Assembly: GCF_000220395.1 (NCBI RefSeq)
Contig: NW_004086378.1
Location: 37,410-101,409 of the forward strand
DNA length: 64,000 nt
Direction: 5' to 3'
Origin: Ichthyophthirius multifiliis
Taxonomy: Eukaryota > Ciliophora > Oligohymenophorea > Hymenostomatida
Shown: piece by piece, positions 14,001-25,901 of the stretch
How the letters are laid out: each line of letters begins with the position of its first letter
Numbering within the stretch: position 1 is the first letter of the stretch
The notes under the pieces: model-generated
Databases searched by the model: none
The model's input: the letters and a program-made list of their open reading frames with translations, nothing else
Told to the model about the DNA's origin: nothing
Translations under genes and position numbers: made by a program

Positions 14001-14080
14001 TTATGCTAGATAAATTATTAAAAAAAAATGATTTTTTTTTTTTTTTATTTATTTAAAATAAAAATATTTATTATCATTGA
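11067..14080 (+). CDS. Cyclic-nucleotide-gated/HCN-type potassium channel (two homopolymer frame breaks)
   Basis: The architecture is that of the CNG/HCN/EAG family expanded in ciliates. A basic Gln/Asn-rich N-terminus of about 220 residues is followed by S1 ('PFEIIYIITIIGQIVYLP'), S2-S3 with 'LGYYDKGFCQMNRNKII', S5 ('LFAVIFLGLSIYN'), the pore 'YWGVTTMTTVGLGDLCP' and S6. The C-linker leads into a cyclic-nucleotide-binding fold ('LYFVENGSIILFSV' then 'SAKSIGNSQILEITQQKF'). The filter reads TVGLGD, with Leu in place of Tyr. One intron (13320-13361) joins perfectly to a Lys/Gln-rich tail. Two one-base frame breaks occur in homopolymers: T7 at 13050-13056, inside the nucleotide-binding domain, and A9 at 13667-13675. 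Conserved sequence on both sides argues for length errors rather than decay. The stop TGA at 14078-14080 is the likeliest end. Confidence 0.85.
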
Positions 14081-14119
14081 TTTTTTTTTTAATTAACAAA
14101 TAAAAGTCAGAAAAAATTT

Positions 14120-16020
14120 TCAAATTTTAATTTCTAATTTTTATAAATATTATTTATTTTTGATGAAAAATTTTGACTATTCATATTTATTTATATATAT
14201 TTAATTTGCATAATCATTAGTTTCTTAAATTTTAGGAAGGCTTTTACTCTCAAATAAATTATATTATTGAAAAAATTTATTTTCTTAAAATTATAAATTT
14301 TATACATTTGAACTTTTTAAATTTGAATTTGTAACAGTACCATTTTCTTAAAATTTAAATGTTAAATTTAAAAAAATAAAATTTATTACTTTACACATTT
14401 TCATAATTTAACTCATATTTTTTATTATTTTAATTTTTATTAGTATTATCATTATTTTTGTAATTAATTATTCCGAACTTACCATTAATAAAATTTCTTT
14501 CACTTCTTACATCTTCAGAATTTTCCTTTTTAATTAAAAAAATACGCTTAATATTTAAAAAATATTATGAATATATAAATATACTATTAAATATATATCA
14601 TATTAAAGTTTAATAAAGCTAGGTACATATACTCTACAGATAACATTTACTATATTTTGGAAAATATTATTTCTATTTATAATAGTTAATATTAAAAAAA
14701 AAAATATTTCAATAAATACTTTGAATGAGGATTTCTGCTTATAATTTTCCAGCTTTTTCTTATATATTCATTTGTTGTAACATTATTAAAGATAAGATAA
14801 TTATGGAAGCTGTATAATGTAAATATAAACAAAGAAAACTTTTTTTAAAAAAATATACTAACTTAGAATTTTTATTTACTAAAAATGTATATATAATAAG
14901 TGCTAAAGAAATAGGCATTTCATTCAAAGCCTTATTAGTATCCATACTTTCTTTATATTTAATTACTAAAATTTATATATTTTATACGATTATAATACAA
15001 CTAAAACTAAATAAACTTGTCAAGTAAATATAAAAAAACCTAAACTTACATTTATTATTTAATAAAAAATATATATATTTATATAAATCTAATTATTATA
15101 TCCATTTTTTTTTAAATATTATATAAAAAAATAAAAAATACTTATAGTTTCTTTTGCCTACACATGTTCCTAACCAAGGACAATGATGATCAAATCTTTC
15201 AATACAATTATCACAGCATGGGCAATGTGAACATCTGGGAGGCCTCCATATACAACCTATTTAATATTTATATATTGTCTTTGTAATTGATAAAATAAGT
15301 ATTCTAAAAAACATGTTGTGCAATATTTTAATTTTAAAAAATGTGATTTATTTTAAAATAATTATAGTAAAGGATGAGTTCTATAGTAGCCATTTTTTAT
15401 ACATTCCCTTACTGGTATTTAAATAAAATCTCTATCAGTTTCTATTTTATTAAACTATGTTTTTTTTTTTTTTTTTAATTATTAGCTTTAATATTATTTT
15501 AATTCTTTTTTAAAAAAAATATATTTTACTATTCTTGGAATAATACCAGGATCAGATAAGTTAACAAGAAACATAAATATGTTTGTATTCAAATGGGCTA
15601 TTACATGAAGTACTATTCCTACATATAAATTATTATCAGCTAAGTACTATAAAATATAAAATGAATAAAAATTTAAAAATTATATTTAATCAAATTATTA
15701 ATCAATTAATTTAAAGTAAATTTAGAAAAATAAAATATACAGTAAACGTAAAAACATAGTTAATTATTGCTGGTATATTTGTAAGGAAAAAAGAAAGCCA
15801 AAACTTTTTATTTTCAGATCTAAAGTTAAAAACAAATTATGAACATATAAAAATAATAAAAATTTAATGTAAGTTTAAAAATATATATAAGAAATTACCC
15901 TGAAAATATTAATCCTTTGCAATATGTTTGATTCCCTGAATCCCATATTTAATAAAATTTTTAAATTTAATAGTTTTTTTGATGTTAATCAGTTTCTAAT
16001 TTAATATCTTATGTATTCAT
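14120..16020 (-). CDS. DHHC-type palmitoyltransferase
   Basis: An S-acyltransferase that attaches fatty acids to cysteines of membrane-associated proteins. The N-terminal '[20 protein letters not shown]' precedes two membrane segments ('[18 protein letters not shown]', '[16 protein letters not shown]') and the 'SDPGIIPR' DPG motif. The cysteine-rich domain is complete: '[17 protein letters not shown]', then '[16 protein letters not shown]' with the catalytic DHHC, then 'VGKRNY'. After two more membrane segments comes the TTxE motif ('[12 protein letters not shown]') and the tail signature '[17 protein letters not shown]'. About nine short introns must be removed. Each junction is supported because it recreates a conserved motif; for example, splicing rebuilds the CxxC pair near 15255. 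Start at 16020-16018, stop TGA at 14122-14120. The last 130 residues are a low-complexity cytoplasmic tail and their exact splicing is less certain. Confidence 0.88.
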
Positions 16021-17132
16021 TTATATGTTTATTAAATATTTCTATTTTATATATATCTATGTATATATATTTTTTAGGAAAAATAAAATATAATAATATT
16101 ATGAAATGTAAATAATAATAATTTAAAATCATAATTATATAAATGCAGTTTTAAGATTTCGTTTTTTATTTGAAAATTTAAAATATAAATTGTATTATTC
16201 TTTTAAATTAATTTAATCCAATAAATTAGATAAAATTTGACATATGAATTATTAGTTTATTCAATTATATATTTAACAAAATTTTTTGTTTAAATTAAAT
16301 AATTTTTTAACATAAAATTTGAATAAATTATTATTTATATTTTAATATCATCAATAATTAAAAAATATATTAAAAATAATAATTTTTTAAAATAATTAAA
16401 AATTAATTCATATTAATATTTATATCTATAATATATATTTATTTAAAAAAATAATACAAGATTCTTAATTAAATGAAAATATAAAAAATCAATAATAAAA
16501 CAAATCTATATCCATTTTTTTTTTTTACTTTTTATTTTGTAGAACGAGTTTTTTTTAAAAAAAAAATAAAGAAAAAATATTAATATAAGAAACATGTATT
16601 TTTTTTGAACAAAAGTTAAAAACATACAAAATATTTATTGCCAACGTCAACACTATAATTTTTATTTAACAAAAAAAAAATTAAATATATTTTTTAAATT
16701 TAGAAGTCTAATAATATATAATTTTATTGATTATTTAATTATATAAGCATTACAATACGGTCTACTCAATTTTTAATTATATAAATATATTTCAATTTTT
16801 AATTATATACATATATGTATTTTTGTTTATTTTAGAGTAAATTAATTACATTTTTTTGATAATTATTAATATTTTTTAATAATAGATAATTTCTTATATT
16901 AAAATTAATATAAATATCTTTAATAATTAAAAAATTAGTTATTTTTATAAAAAATTCTAAAAAAAAGTATAGTATAGTTAATTCTAGAAATAAATATTAC
17001 TATTTTTTTTATATAATATTCGATTTCATTATATCTAACTAAAAATAGAATTTTTGTTTTTTTTTTGTTTAAAAAATATATTTAATATAAAAAATTAAAA
17101 CAAAATTGGATATAACAAAAAATAAAAAAATT
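16021..17132. other. AT-rich intergenic spacer between divergent genes
   Basis: About 1.1 kb of AT-rich DNA between the DHHC start (minus) and the MAPEG start (plus). Homopolymers and degenerate TA tracts only; no gene seen. Confidence 0.65.
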
Positions 17133-17878
17133 ATGAGTAATATAACAATAAATTTAAACCAAGATTAAGTTTGGGTATTAGCAGGATTGGTATCTATTAG
17201 TTTGTAAGTGTTTCTAACAGGATTATTAGTAGCCGGAGGTGCTAGAAGAAAAGTATTCAAAAAAGAATTATTAAATAAACATTTCGGAGAATAACATAAG
17301 AAAGCTACAGGCTGTGAAATTATAGAAGGTGGATATCCAGATGTAAAATAATAAAAATAATTATAATATATATAAAATTTATATATATATTTTTTTAAAA
17401 AAAATAGATGGGTTAAGGAAGATATTCAGATATATTACCCTACGAGTAAATTATAAAAAAAATATATAAAAAAATATGTTTAAAAAATAGAGATTGGTTA
17501 TTATTTAATATAACTTAAAGAATACATTATAATTATCTTGAAACTTTTTCGCCATTTGTAATTATTACATTTGTTTCTAGTTTATATAATGCAAGAGTAA
17601 ATTTTTATAGATAAATATAACCTTATTTTTATTTAATTATTTATTAATAAAAAAAGGTTTCTGCTTATATGTGCTTTGTATTATTTTTCTCACGTGTATT
17701 TTATCATATTGGTTATAAAACCAAATATGTAGCGAAAAGTCCTCTTAGAATATTAGGAGCTTTAGGATCAGATTTAGCTATGTTAGTGAAGTAAAATATA
17801 TATTAATATTTATTTTTAATTATTAAAAGCTTGATATTGTCTATAAAAGGATTGCTTACTTGGCTTGGATATATTTGA
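17133..17878 (+). CDS. MAPEG-family membrane protein (microsomal GST-like)
   Basis: MAPEG proteins are small four-helix ER membrane enzymes such as microsomal glutathione S-transferases and leukotriene C4 synthase. The signature is clear: 'GGYPDMGQGRYSDILPYEDW' followed by 'QRIHYNYLETFSPFVIITF', in which the RxHxNxxE core binds glutathione in active members. TM1 is 'WVLAGLVSISLQVFLTGLLV', TM3 'YMCFVLFFSRVFYHIGY', and the C-terminus has 'SPLRILGALGSDLAM'. Five exons: introns 17343-17407, 17446-17490, 17597-17656 and a fourth near 17794-17833, all GT..AG and frame-keeping. The stop TGA is at 17876-17878, giving about 165 residues, a normal family size. Whether it conjugates glutathione or acts as a peroxidase is not decidable here. 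Confidence 0.92.
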
Positions 17879-18866
17879 AAATTATAAATTAACTTTATAA
17901 ATTTAATTTTATTATATATTAAATATTATATATTAGTGTTATGATTTAAATTTGTATTAGTTTTTAATTAAAAATTTTAATTTATTATAAATAAATATAT
18001 ATTATTATATTTTCAATAAAAATAGTATTTTATATTAAATAAATCTTTAATAAAATTAAGCATTATAAAAATTAAAAAAACAAAATAATTTTAAAAAAGA
18101 ATATATAATAATAAATAAAAGAAATAAACAAAGAAAATAATAATTAAAAAAATAAAAAGTGTTTGCTTATGAAATATATTATATATTTATTAATTAGTGA
18201 GATAATAATATAAAATATATGATTATTAATTTATATAAAGATTATTATAATTTATTATAAATAAAAGAAAAAAATATATATTTAAGGAAAAAATTTAATA
18301 AAAAATAAATATATAAATAAAATAAAAATATAAATATATATTTATAAATAAAAAATATTTTTATTAATATATAATTTTAAAATAAATTTTAAAGATATTT
18401 TTTTTAAAATAAAAAATTATTTAATTAATTTTAATTTATATATTTTTCATGATATTATTAAGTTATATATATTATTTTTGAACTAAAATAATATATCATT
18501 AAATTTAGATTCTTATAAATTTATTTATAAAATATTTTTTATATTATTTATAAAATTATTATATAAATAATTAAATATTAAAAATATAATAATCAACATA
18601 TTATTAAAATATATAAATATATGTTTTTTAAATAAAATATTTAAAATAAAAAAAATTACTTTTATTCAACAATATTTTTATAAATAAATTATAAAAAATA
18701 TATATATAAATATTTTTATAAATTATATGTATATATATATATATGTAGTTATTTATATATATTTTTTATATATATATGTATATAATTATATATATATATA
18801 TTTATATATGTAAATATATCATAAAACTAAATTAAATTAAAACACATTTTTAAAAAAACATAATAG
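17879..18866. other. AT-rich spacer between convergent genes
   Basis: Nearly pure A/T, with dense TA dinucleotide tracts at about 18715-18810. It separates the 3' ends of the MAPEG gene and the ankyrin/Trf4-like gene. Nothing coding was recognised. Confidence 0.65.
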
Positions 18867-21536
18867 TCATTATTACTAATAATATTGATTTTAAAAATAA
18901 CATTTAGCGTAACTATTATATGGATTATATTATTAAATATTTAAATGATTATTATTTTAAATCGGTTAATAAAATGGAAGTGTCAATATAATTTTACTTG
19001 ATAAATTGAAAAATCTTTTTAGTATTAAACATGGAATATTCTTGTTTATATCTTATTAACAATTTTAACACTAATACATTGTATGTATTATAGTATATCC
19101 AATAGTAAAAGCCATCTTTTTTTAAAAAAATATAATAAAACATTTATTATATATAATTTTTACTTTTATATTTTAATATTTAAATGTAGACCTAGCCACA
19201 TTATTTGAAATACTTAAAGGATCTAATATTTATACTTTTGGTTAATAATATTAATTTTATATATCCTTATTTTAAAAAATGTGTTATTTTAATAATATTA
19301 AAATATAATATACTTGATTTGGATAACCTTAATATCCTATTCCTTAATATCCTTAATATTCCTAAAAACTTTAATATGCCTAAGTATTTTATAAATACTA
19401 AAAACTATTAAAACTTTATTCATTAGTTGAACATAATTCAACATCTTTTTCATTTTCAATTTATTTAGGTTTAATATTTTTATATTTCCCCTCATCCATG
19501 CCATAAAAAATAAGAAATTGAATAAGTAATTCTCCTTCAGAAGGCCATTTATAAGGATTTTTTTCATCATTTAAATTAATACCTTTGTACTTAATTTTAA
19601 TCTAAATGTATTTAAAAAAAAAGCAAATTAAAAATGATAATAAAAAAAATAGTTTTACCTATATAAAATAAACTATCATTAAAATAAGAGAATAAGAACT
19701 TAATCCTCCTGTATACGTATCATTTAAATTTGAACTATATATAAATTATTTCAAAACTAGTAATAAACGTCTTAATGGTTAATAATAATTCAAATATTTT
19801 TTCACTAATTAAACACATTTTAATCCATTATGCTTATTTTCCTATATTGTAATATCTAATTTTTTACATTTATACTCGTTTGTACATGTAACTTTTAGAA
19901 CTTAAATTACAGTTTTTGATATAAAATTTGTTGCATAAATAAAATCTTTTTGCTTTTTTAATAAATGTTCTATGTTCATTAATATAGTCCCTGGATTTTC
20001 CCCAAAAGTACTAATATTATTATCTATTTAAATTACCAAATCTATATCAGACCAAGGCAAACATAATTAAGTAGCAAAAGAACCATATATTGATATCTAA
20101 GCATTAGGATAATTCAATTTTATAATATTTGTAAACTTTTCTATTAAATCATCAAATAAAGCCTGATTTTCTTCGTTTTCTTTATTAATTTCGGTTTCAA
20201 ATTCTAATATTTCCTTTGTTAAAAAAGGAATTATTTCATTATTTCCTAAAACCTAATCATCTATATTAAAAGATTGTTTACAGGTTTAAGTAAATGGTTT
20301 TTCTTTTATTTATTCTTATGGTTATTATTTTTCTGGTGATGTTTATGTCTATTCATTTTATTATATTTTATTTTTTTCAAAGCTTTATTTCTTTTTTTTT
20401 TTAATTTATAAATATTAAAAATATAATTTTTTTTTTTAATTTATTTTATTATTTATCTTGATAATTAGACTGTATAAAATATAAATTAAATTAATTTTTA
20501 TTTTTTTACATCTTATAATATATTATTAGAAATCATATTTTAAACGATTTTACATGTTTCCTAATATAATTAAGTCATTTTTTCTTTATTAGAAATATCA
20601 ATAGTAAATTTATATAGAGTATTTTCATGCTAATAGAGAACTCCATTAGTAAAATTATTTTAATAATTTTGATTTTGTAATTATTATTGTTAAATATTAT
20701 GTAGTTGAGTAGCTATTATAATTTACTTTTTATTTTATTATTATTATATTTAATTATTATATATAGTTTTTTCTGGTTAGATTTAATAATTACTGTTTAT
20801 TTATTATTAAAACTAAAAGTTTTTAGAAGAATTTCTAAATTATTAATCATCTTATATATTTTAGTTATCTAAATATTATTACTGAATAAACTGTATATTA
20901 TTATCTTAACTATAGTTATTTTGGTTATAATATTATATCTATTTATTATTTTAAAAATTTTAGTTTTTCTCATTTATTTATAATTAAGCTTATTCTTAAA
21001 TATCCTATTAAATATTGAATATTGGTATTTATTATTATTAAAGTTTTAACTTATGTTTTTACATTTTTTATTTTTTCTCTTTTTATTATTCATTTTCATA
21101 TTAGTTTTGAGTAAATATTTATGTTTCTTCAAATTGATTTATATTTAATATTTATTATTATTGATTATTTTACTCTTAGATATAATTTTATTTTGCTTAA
21201 TTTTTTTTTATGCTTAATTTTTTATAGTTTTTAATTATATTATTCTTAATTATTATATATTTCTTATTAATTATTTTATTATTCTTCATTTTATAAATCG
21301 AATAAACATTCGTTTATTTCTATATTTTACTCTTTATTTTCTTCAATACTTAAAGTTTATAAATTTTATTGAATTTGATTCTTAATAATATAATTTTCAT
21401 TTGTGTTTTGGGGATATTCGTTTTATTCATCTTATTAACTTTATAATATAAATAATTGATTTTATTATTAAAGAAGTTATTATTATTGTAACTTTAATTA
21501 AAAAAAAATATAAAAATATATTTTAATTTATATAAT

Positions 21537-21575
<39 letters not shown>

Positions 21576-22493
21576 TAAAAATTAAACTTATTATTTTTTC
21601 AAAATCATTTTTTTAATTTCTTCATTTGTACATAAATCAGCAGCTTTTTTTTTTTAATTATTTAAAAGTAATGTATCTGTGTCATATTATAATAATAATT
21701 CCACAAACTTTTTTTAATTTTTTATTGCTGCAAAATGTAAAGGTGTATCCCCTTTTTTATATAATTATAAAATAAGTTAATAAAATATCGAAAAAACCTT
21801 TTAAATTCTTTTAATTTATATCAATATGCCAATCTAATAAAATTTAAGCACTTTCATAATTTTTATTTTTTATACTTTCATGAAGTAAACTATTTTTCTC
21901 CCCTCTTTTTTAAAAGTTTACATTAGCCTATTTTTTCAAAAGTAAAGTTAAAATTTCCAATTTTCCATTTAAAGCATAAAATAAAGCAGAATTTCCATCC
22001 CAATCTTATTAATCTAAATAAATATTATTTAATTCTATTAATTCTTAAACAACTTCAAGTAAATTTTTTTCTATAGCCCTCATTAAAGCTGTTTTATTAT
22101 CTTTTATATATACATTTTTTTTAAATCAATAATTTGTTATGAAATTAAGATACCTTTATCAACTGAATTAGGGTTTATATTTACTCTTTTTATTTAAAAA
22201 AGTGCATTAAATATATAATGTATATTTTATATTTACTTTTAATTAAGTAATTTTATCATTTCTAAATGTTTCTTTTAAAAATTATATTTGTCAATAATAT
22301 TAAATAAGATAAAATCGGAGTTTTCTAATTTTTAATCGACAACAAACTAATCTAAATACTCTTTAAATTTATTTAAGTCTCCATTTATTATAATTTCATT
22401 AATTAATAAACTATTTTATGCACTTCCAAATAAATTTGATATATTGGATTATTAATTAAATATTTTATTCTAATTTTGTTTTTGTTTTGACAT
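18867..22493 (-). CDS. Ankyrin-repeat / Gln-rich / Trf4-Cid1-type nucleotidyltransferase, read as one gene
   Basis: Start ATG 22493-22491. Three domains follow in order. (1) Four to five ankyrin repeats, e.g. 'DNKTALMRAIEKNLLEVVQE', 'DWDGNSALFYALNGKLEIL' and 'GDTPLHFAAIKNQKKFVELL', spread over exons separated by short introns. (2) A Gln/Asn-rich linker of about 250 residues. (3) A non-canonical poly(A)/poly(U) polymerase domain: 'YGSFATQLCLPWSDIDLVI' with the paired Asp, the third Asp in 'KLDITI', the PAP-associated segment 'GGLSSYSLILMIVYFIQ' and 'ILDPLSISNNVARST'. The ankyrin frame passes into the linker in phase 0 through an intron 21587-21492 that contains a TA repeat. One A9 frame break (21201-21209, T on plus) sits in the linker. 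Stop TGA 18869-18867. The alternative is two genes, but no in-frame start exists for the second. Predicted role: adding untemplated nucleotides to RNA 3' ends. Confidence 0.7.
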
Positions 22494-23295
22494 TTTAATG
22501 TATATGTATTATTTATTTATTTTAGCAAATAAAATCTGATTTAAAAAAAAAAAAATATTTAAAATAAAAAATTAATAAATAATCTATATATAGAAAATAT
22601 ATAAATTGAAAATTATATTATAGTATTTTATTTTAAATATGAGATTAATATTCAAAAAAAAAAAAAAAAAGAAGAAGAATTAATTTTTTATTAAATTATT
22701 TAATTTTTATATTAAATTTTTTTTTTTTTTTTAATTTATCAAATTGCTAAAATTACATGAGAAAATATTAAAAAAGAATAAAAATATTTAATACAAAAAT
22801 AATTATTAAATTAATTATTTTATATAAATCCTTTTTAATAACAATAAAGATATTAATTTTATCTAATTTACATAAAAATAAAAAAAAAATATAAAATATT
22901 ATTTTAAAAAAATTACATTCTGAAATATAAGCTTTGCCTAGCAAGAATATTAAAATTTCCTATTTTAATAGACTAAACTGACAAAGCAAAATTAAAAAGG
23001 AATTTTTCATTATAATTCAAACCTTTTATGTTTGAATTATTCCATAGATTTCAACAATAAAACAAAAATTAAAAAATAAATGTATATCATGAAATTAAAT
23101 TTACCAAAAATAATAATTATGATATACTTATGTTTGAATTATTTAAATAATTTATATTTATATTTATTCCTTTTAACAATAATAAAAATATATATTATTT
23201 TCGAACTTATAAATATATTTATAATATAAATAATATTTTACAATATATCAGGATTTTAAAAAATAAAAAAAATTTAGCTACTCTAATAAAAAAAA
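22494..23295. other. Intergenic region holding a structured RNA candidate
   Basis: The spacer lies between the divergent starts of the ankyrin/Trf4-like gene and COX11. It is AT-rich except for about 22920-23060, which is less AT-rich and strongly self-complementary and is listed separately. A purine run near 22655-22680 is low-complexity. Confidence 0.6.
22925..23060 (+). ncRNA. Candidate structured non-coding RNA (H/ACA-snoRNA-like)
   Basis: Two perfect hairpins are visible. The first has a basal stem GCTTTG (22931-22936) with CAAAGC (22982-22987), an internal loop, and an apical 9-bp stem TATTAAAAT / ATTTTAATA (22948-22956 / 22962-22970) closed by TTCCT. The second has an 11-bp stem ATAATTCAAAC / GTTTGAATTAT (23012-23022 / 23030-23040). 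Between them AAATTA fits the H-box pattern ANANNA, and an ACA trinucleotide follows the second hairpin near 23054. That layout resembles an H/ACA guide RNA, but the second hairpin lacks a convincing lower stem, so the class is a guess. Strand is assigned only from the order of these elements. Confidence 0.35.
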
Positions 23296-24479
23296 ATGAA
23301 TATATTTTATAAAACTGTTATGAATATAAATAAAAAGATAAACGAAATAAAAACTTTAAAATATAAATAGACCTTTAATTTTTCAAAATAATACAGAAAG
23401 CCTTCAAAACCATGGAATAATAGTGAATAATTTAAAGATGAGCGAAAGTTACATGCTTATTATAATTTTGGATTGTATGCATTTGTTTTTGGAGCATGTT
23501 ATGCTGCAGTTCCTTTTTATAAATTATTTTGCGAACACGTAGGAATTTCAGGAAATTTCGATTAAAAAGATTATTCAATGAAAGGAAAAAATAGTAAAAA
23601 AATATATTTTATAAAAAAAATTATTTTTTTTTTAAAAAAAAAAAAAGTTGCAGTTCATAAAAAATATAAAGTACAATTTAAAGCTGAAGCAGACCCTGAA
23701 GTAGATTGGATGTTTGAACCAATTTAAAATGAACTAATAATTAATGCTGGAGAAACAGCCTTAGCATTTTATAAAGCTTATAATAGAGAAGTTGATCCAG
23801 TTATAGGAATGTGAATTATTTATTATATATGTAGCATATTTTTTTTATCAAGAAAAAAAAAAAAAAAAAGTTTTTTTACAAAAATTACTCCTTTAAATTT
23901 TTGTAGAAATTTCTATTTTTTTGTTAAACAAAAAATATGCTATAATATATTTTTTTTATAATAAATATTATTATTTTTATATATATAATAAATTTTAATT
24001 AATATATAGGATTTGCAACATATAATGTATTCCCTGAGGAAGCCTCCGTTTATTTTACCAAAATATAATGCTTTTGTTTTAATTAATAATTACTTAATCC
24101 TAAAGAGGAGTTATAATTGCCAATATACTTTTATTTTGAACCTGAAATAGTAGAAGATCCTTTGTTGTAAAATACAGAAGAAATTAGTATATTATATAGA
24201 TTTATTAAATGTAAAAAATAAGATATGCTTAAATACGTAGAGGCAGAAAAGAAAGAGTTTAAGAAAACAAAAGAATAATTGAAGAATTAAGAAATAAGAA
24301 AAAACAATAGGAAGAAAATGAATAACAATAATAAATTTCGCATTAAAAATAAAACTATTAAAATATTGTTTCATAATCAAAAAATTCTTGATTGTTTTTA
24401 TTTTTATATTTATTCTTTTTTATATAGAATATATAATAAAGAATTAATTAATATAAATTTAGATAAACTAATATTTTGA
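23296..24479 (+). CDS. COX11: COX11, cytochrome c oxidase copper-assembly protein
   Basis: COX11 is a mitochondrial inner-membrane protein that delivers copper to the CuB site of cytochrome c oxidase subunit 1. The N-terminus is basic (targeting-like), followed by the membrane segment 'YAFVFGACYAAVPFYKLFC', with the family's AAVPxYxxFC motif. The Cu-binding domain has 'VDWMFEPIQNELIINAGETA', 'LAFYKAYNREVDPVIG', 'ATYNVFPEEASVYFTKIQ' and the copper-ligand motif CFCF at its usual place. Intron 1 is 23594-23647. Intron 2 (about 23811-24009) is unusually long and its canonical ends leave a one-base mismatch. The C-terminal tail beyond the domain is Lys/Gln-rich; the stop is the TGA at 24477-24479 in the unshifted frame, or about 24389-24391 if the A6 run at 24299-24304 is one base short. 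Confidence 0.92.
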
Positions 24480-25016
24480 ATGAAATATAAAAGTCTAAAT
24501 ATTTTAATATTTATTTAGTTTTTATATCATTTAAAATATTTATTTCATTTAAAATAGTAATTAAATAATTATTAAATTTAATCAAAATAAACTAAAAAAT
24601 ATATCATTAGATAAGTTTAAATAACTATAAATAATGCTTAAAGCATTTAATAAATATTCTTTATTAAAATTATTATATTTAATAATTATTAATATTAGAA
24701 AAGAATTAAAAAAATAAAAAAAATTATTAAAAGATTTATCAAAAAATATATCTATATATATTATTTATGTTTTTATAATTATAAGTTTTAATAATTTTTT
24801 ATAATTTATATTCATATTCAAAATATAAATAATTTTTATTATATTTGTCTATATATCATTATTTTTTTTGTGAATTTATATATTTATATTTAATAATTAT
24901 GATATATTAAATTTAAAATTTTTGTATTTTTAATTTATTTCTACATAATTTTCTAAAATATATTATGAATTAGTAAAAATTTAAATATCTTTAAATATTA
25001 TATAAAATATATTGAC

Positions 25017-25065
<49 letters not shown>
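25017..25065. repeat. (ATA)n microsatellite
   Basis: About 16 tandem ATA/AAT units in a gene-free spacer. Confidence 0.9.
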
Positions 25066-25069
<4 letters not shown>

Positions 25070-25675
25070 TAATAATATTATTAAAAATATTTATAATATT
25101 TTTAATCAATAGTTTTATTTTTTAATCATTAAAACAAATTTTATATTTTTATTTTATAATATATTTTTTTTATTTTCTTTAAAAATTACGAATAATTATT
25201 TTTTTATTATCTTAATTTTTATTATTTTTTTTATTTTATATTTTACTATTGTTTTCAATTTAATTATAATTTTTAAGATTTATCTGATTCCTTTTTTATT
25301 CTGTTTTTAATAAATTTTTCGAATAACTATTTAAAAATCAGAAAAATATTAACATGTATAAATATAAATATATAATAATAATAACATTAATTTTTTTTTA
25401 AACTATATATTAAATTTATCCAGAAAATAGTCTTAATTAAAATTTAAATATAATTAAAGAAATTAATTTTAAAATAAAAGAAAAATAAATATAAACTAAA
25501 TATTAATAATTATTATTTTAATAAATATTTATATATGTAAAATAAATATAATATAATAAATAAAAATTCTAGTAAAATTAATTTGTAAAATTATATAGAA
25601 TTTAAATAATAAATAAGTGTATAAAATCATAATTAAAAGAATATTAAAAAAATTTAAAATAATAAAAAAAATACA

Positions 25676-25676
<1 letters not shown>

Positions 25677-25713
<37 letters not shown>
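25677..25713. repeat. (TA)n microsatellite
   Basis: Uninterrupted run of about 18 TA units. Confidence 0.9.
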
Positions 25714-25716
<3 letters not shown>

Positions 25717-25901
25717 ATATTAATTAATTATTTTAATATTATTTATTTTTTATATATTTTATATATATTATAATAATAAATATTTTTTAATGTTTAATTT
25801 ACAAGATAAACTAATAATAAATGATAAATATATTTGTATAATTATTTATATTAAAAATATATTTTTATTAATTTTTATTATTACAATTAAAAACATAAAA
25901 T

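Larger units (their letters stand above)
24480..25901. other. AT-rich spacer with two microsatellites
   Basis: 1.4 kb between convergent genes, containing an ATA microsatellite (about 25017-25065) and a TA repeat (about 25677-25713). Nothing coding was seen. Confidence 0.7.

Noticed and set aside
14760-14945. 61-codon minus-strand frame through the DHHC gene
   Set aside because: It reads across an intron; splicing at GTAAATAAAAATTC...AAAAAAAG restores the conserved TTxE motif in a different frame.
19337-19570. 77-codon minus-strand frame
   Set aside because: Overlaps, in another frame, the PAP-associated part of the Trf4-like domain, which is the conserved one.
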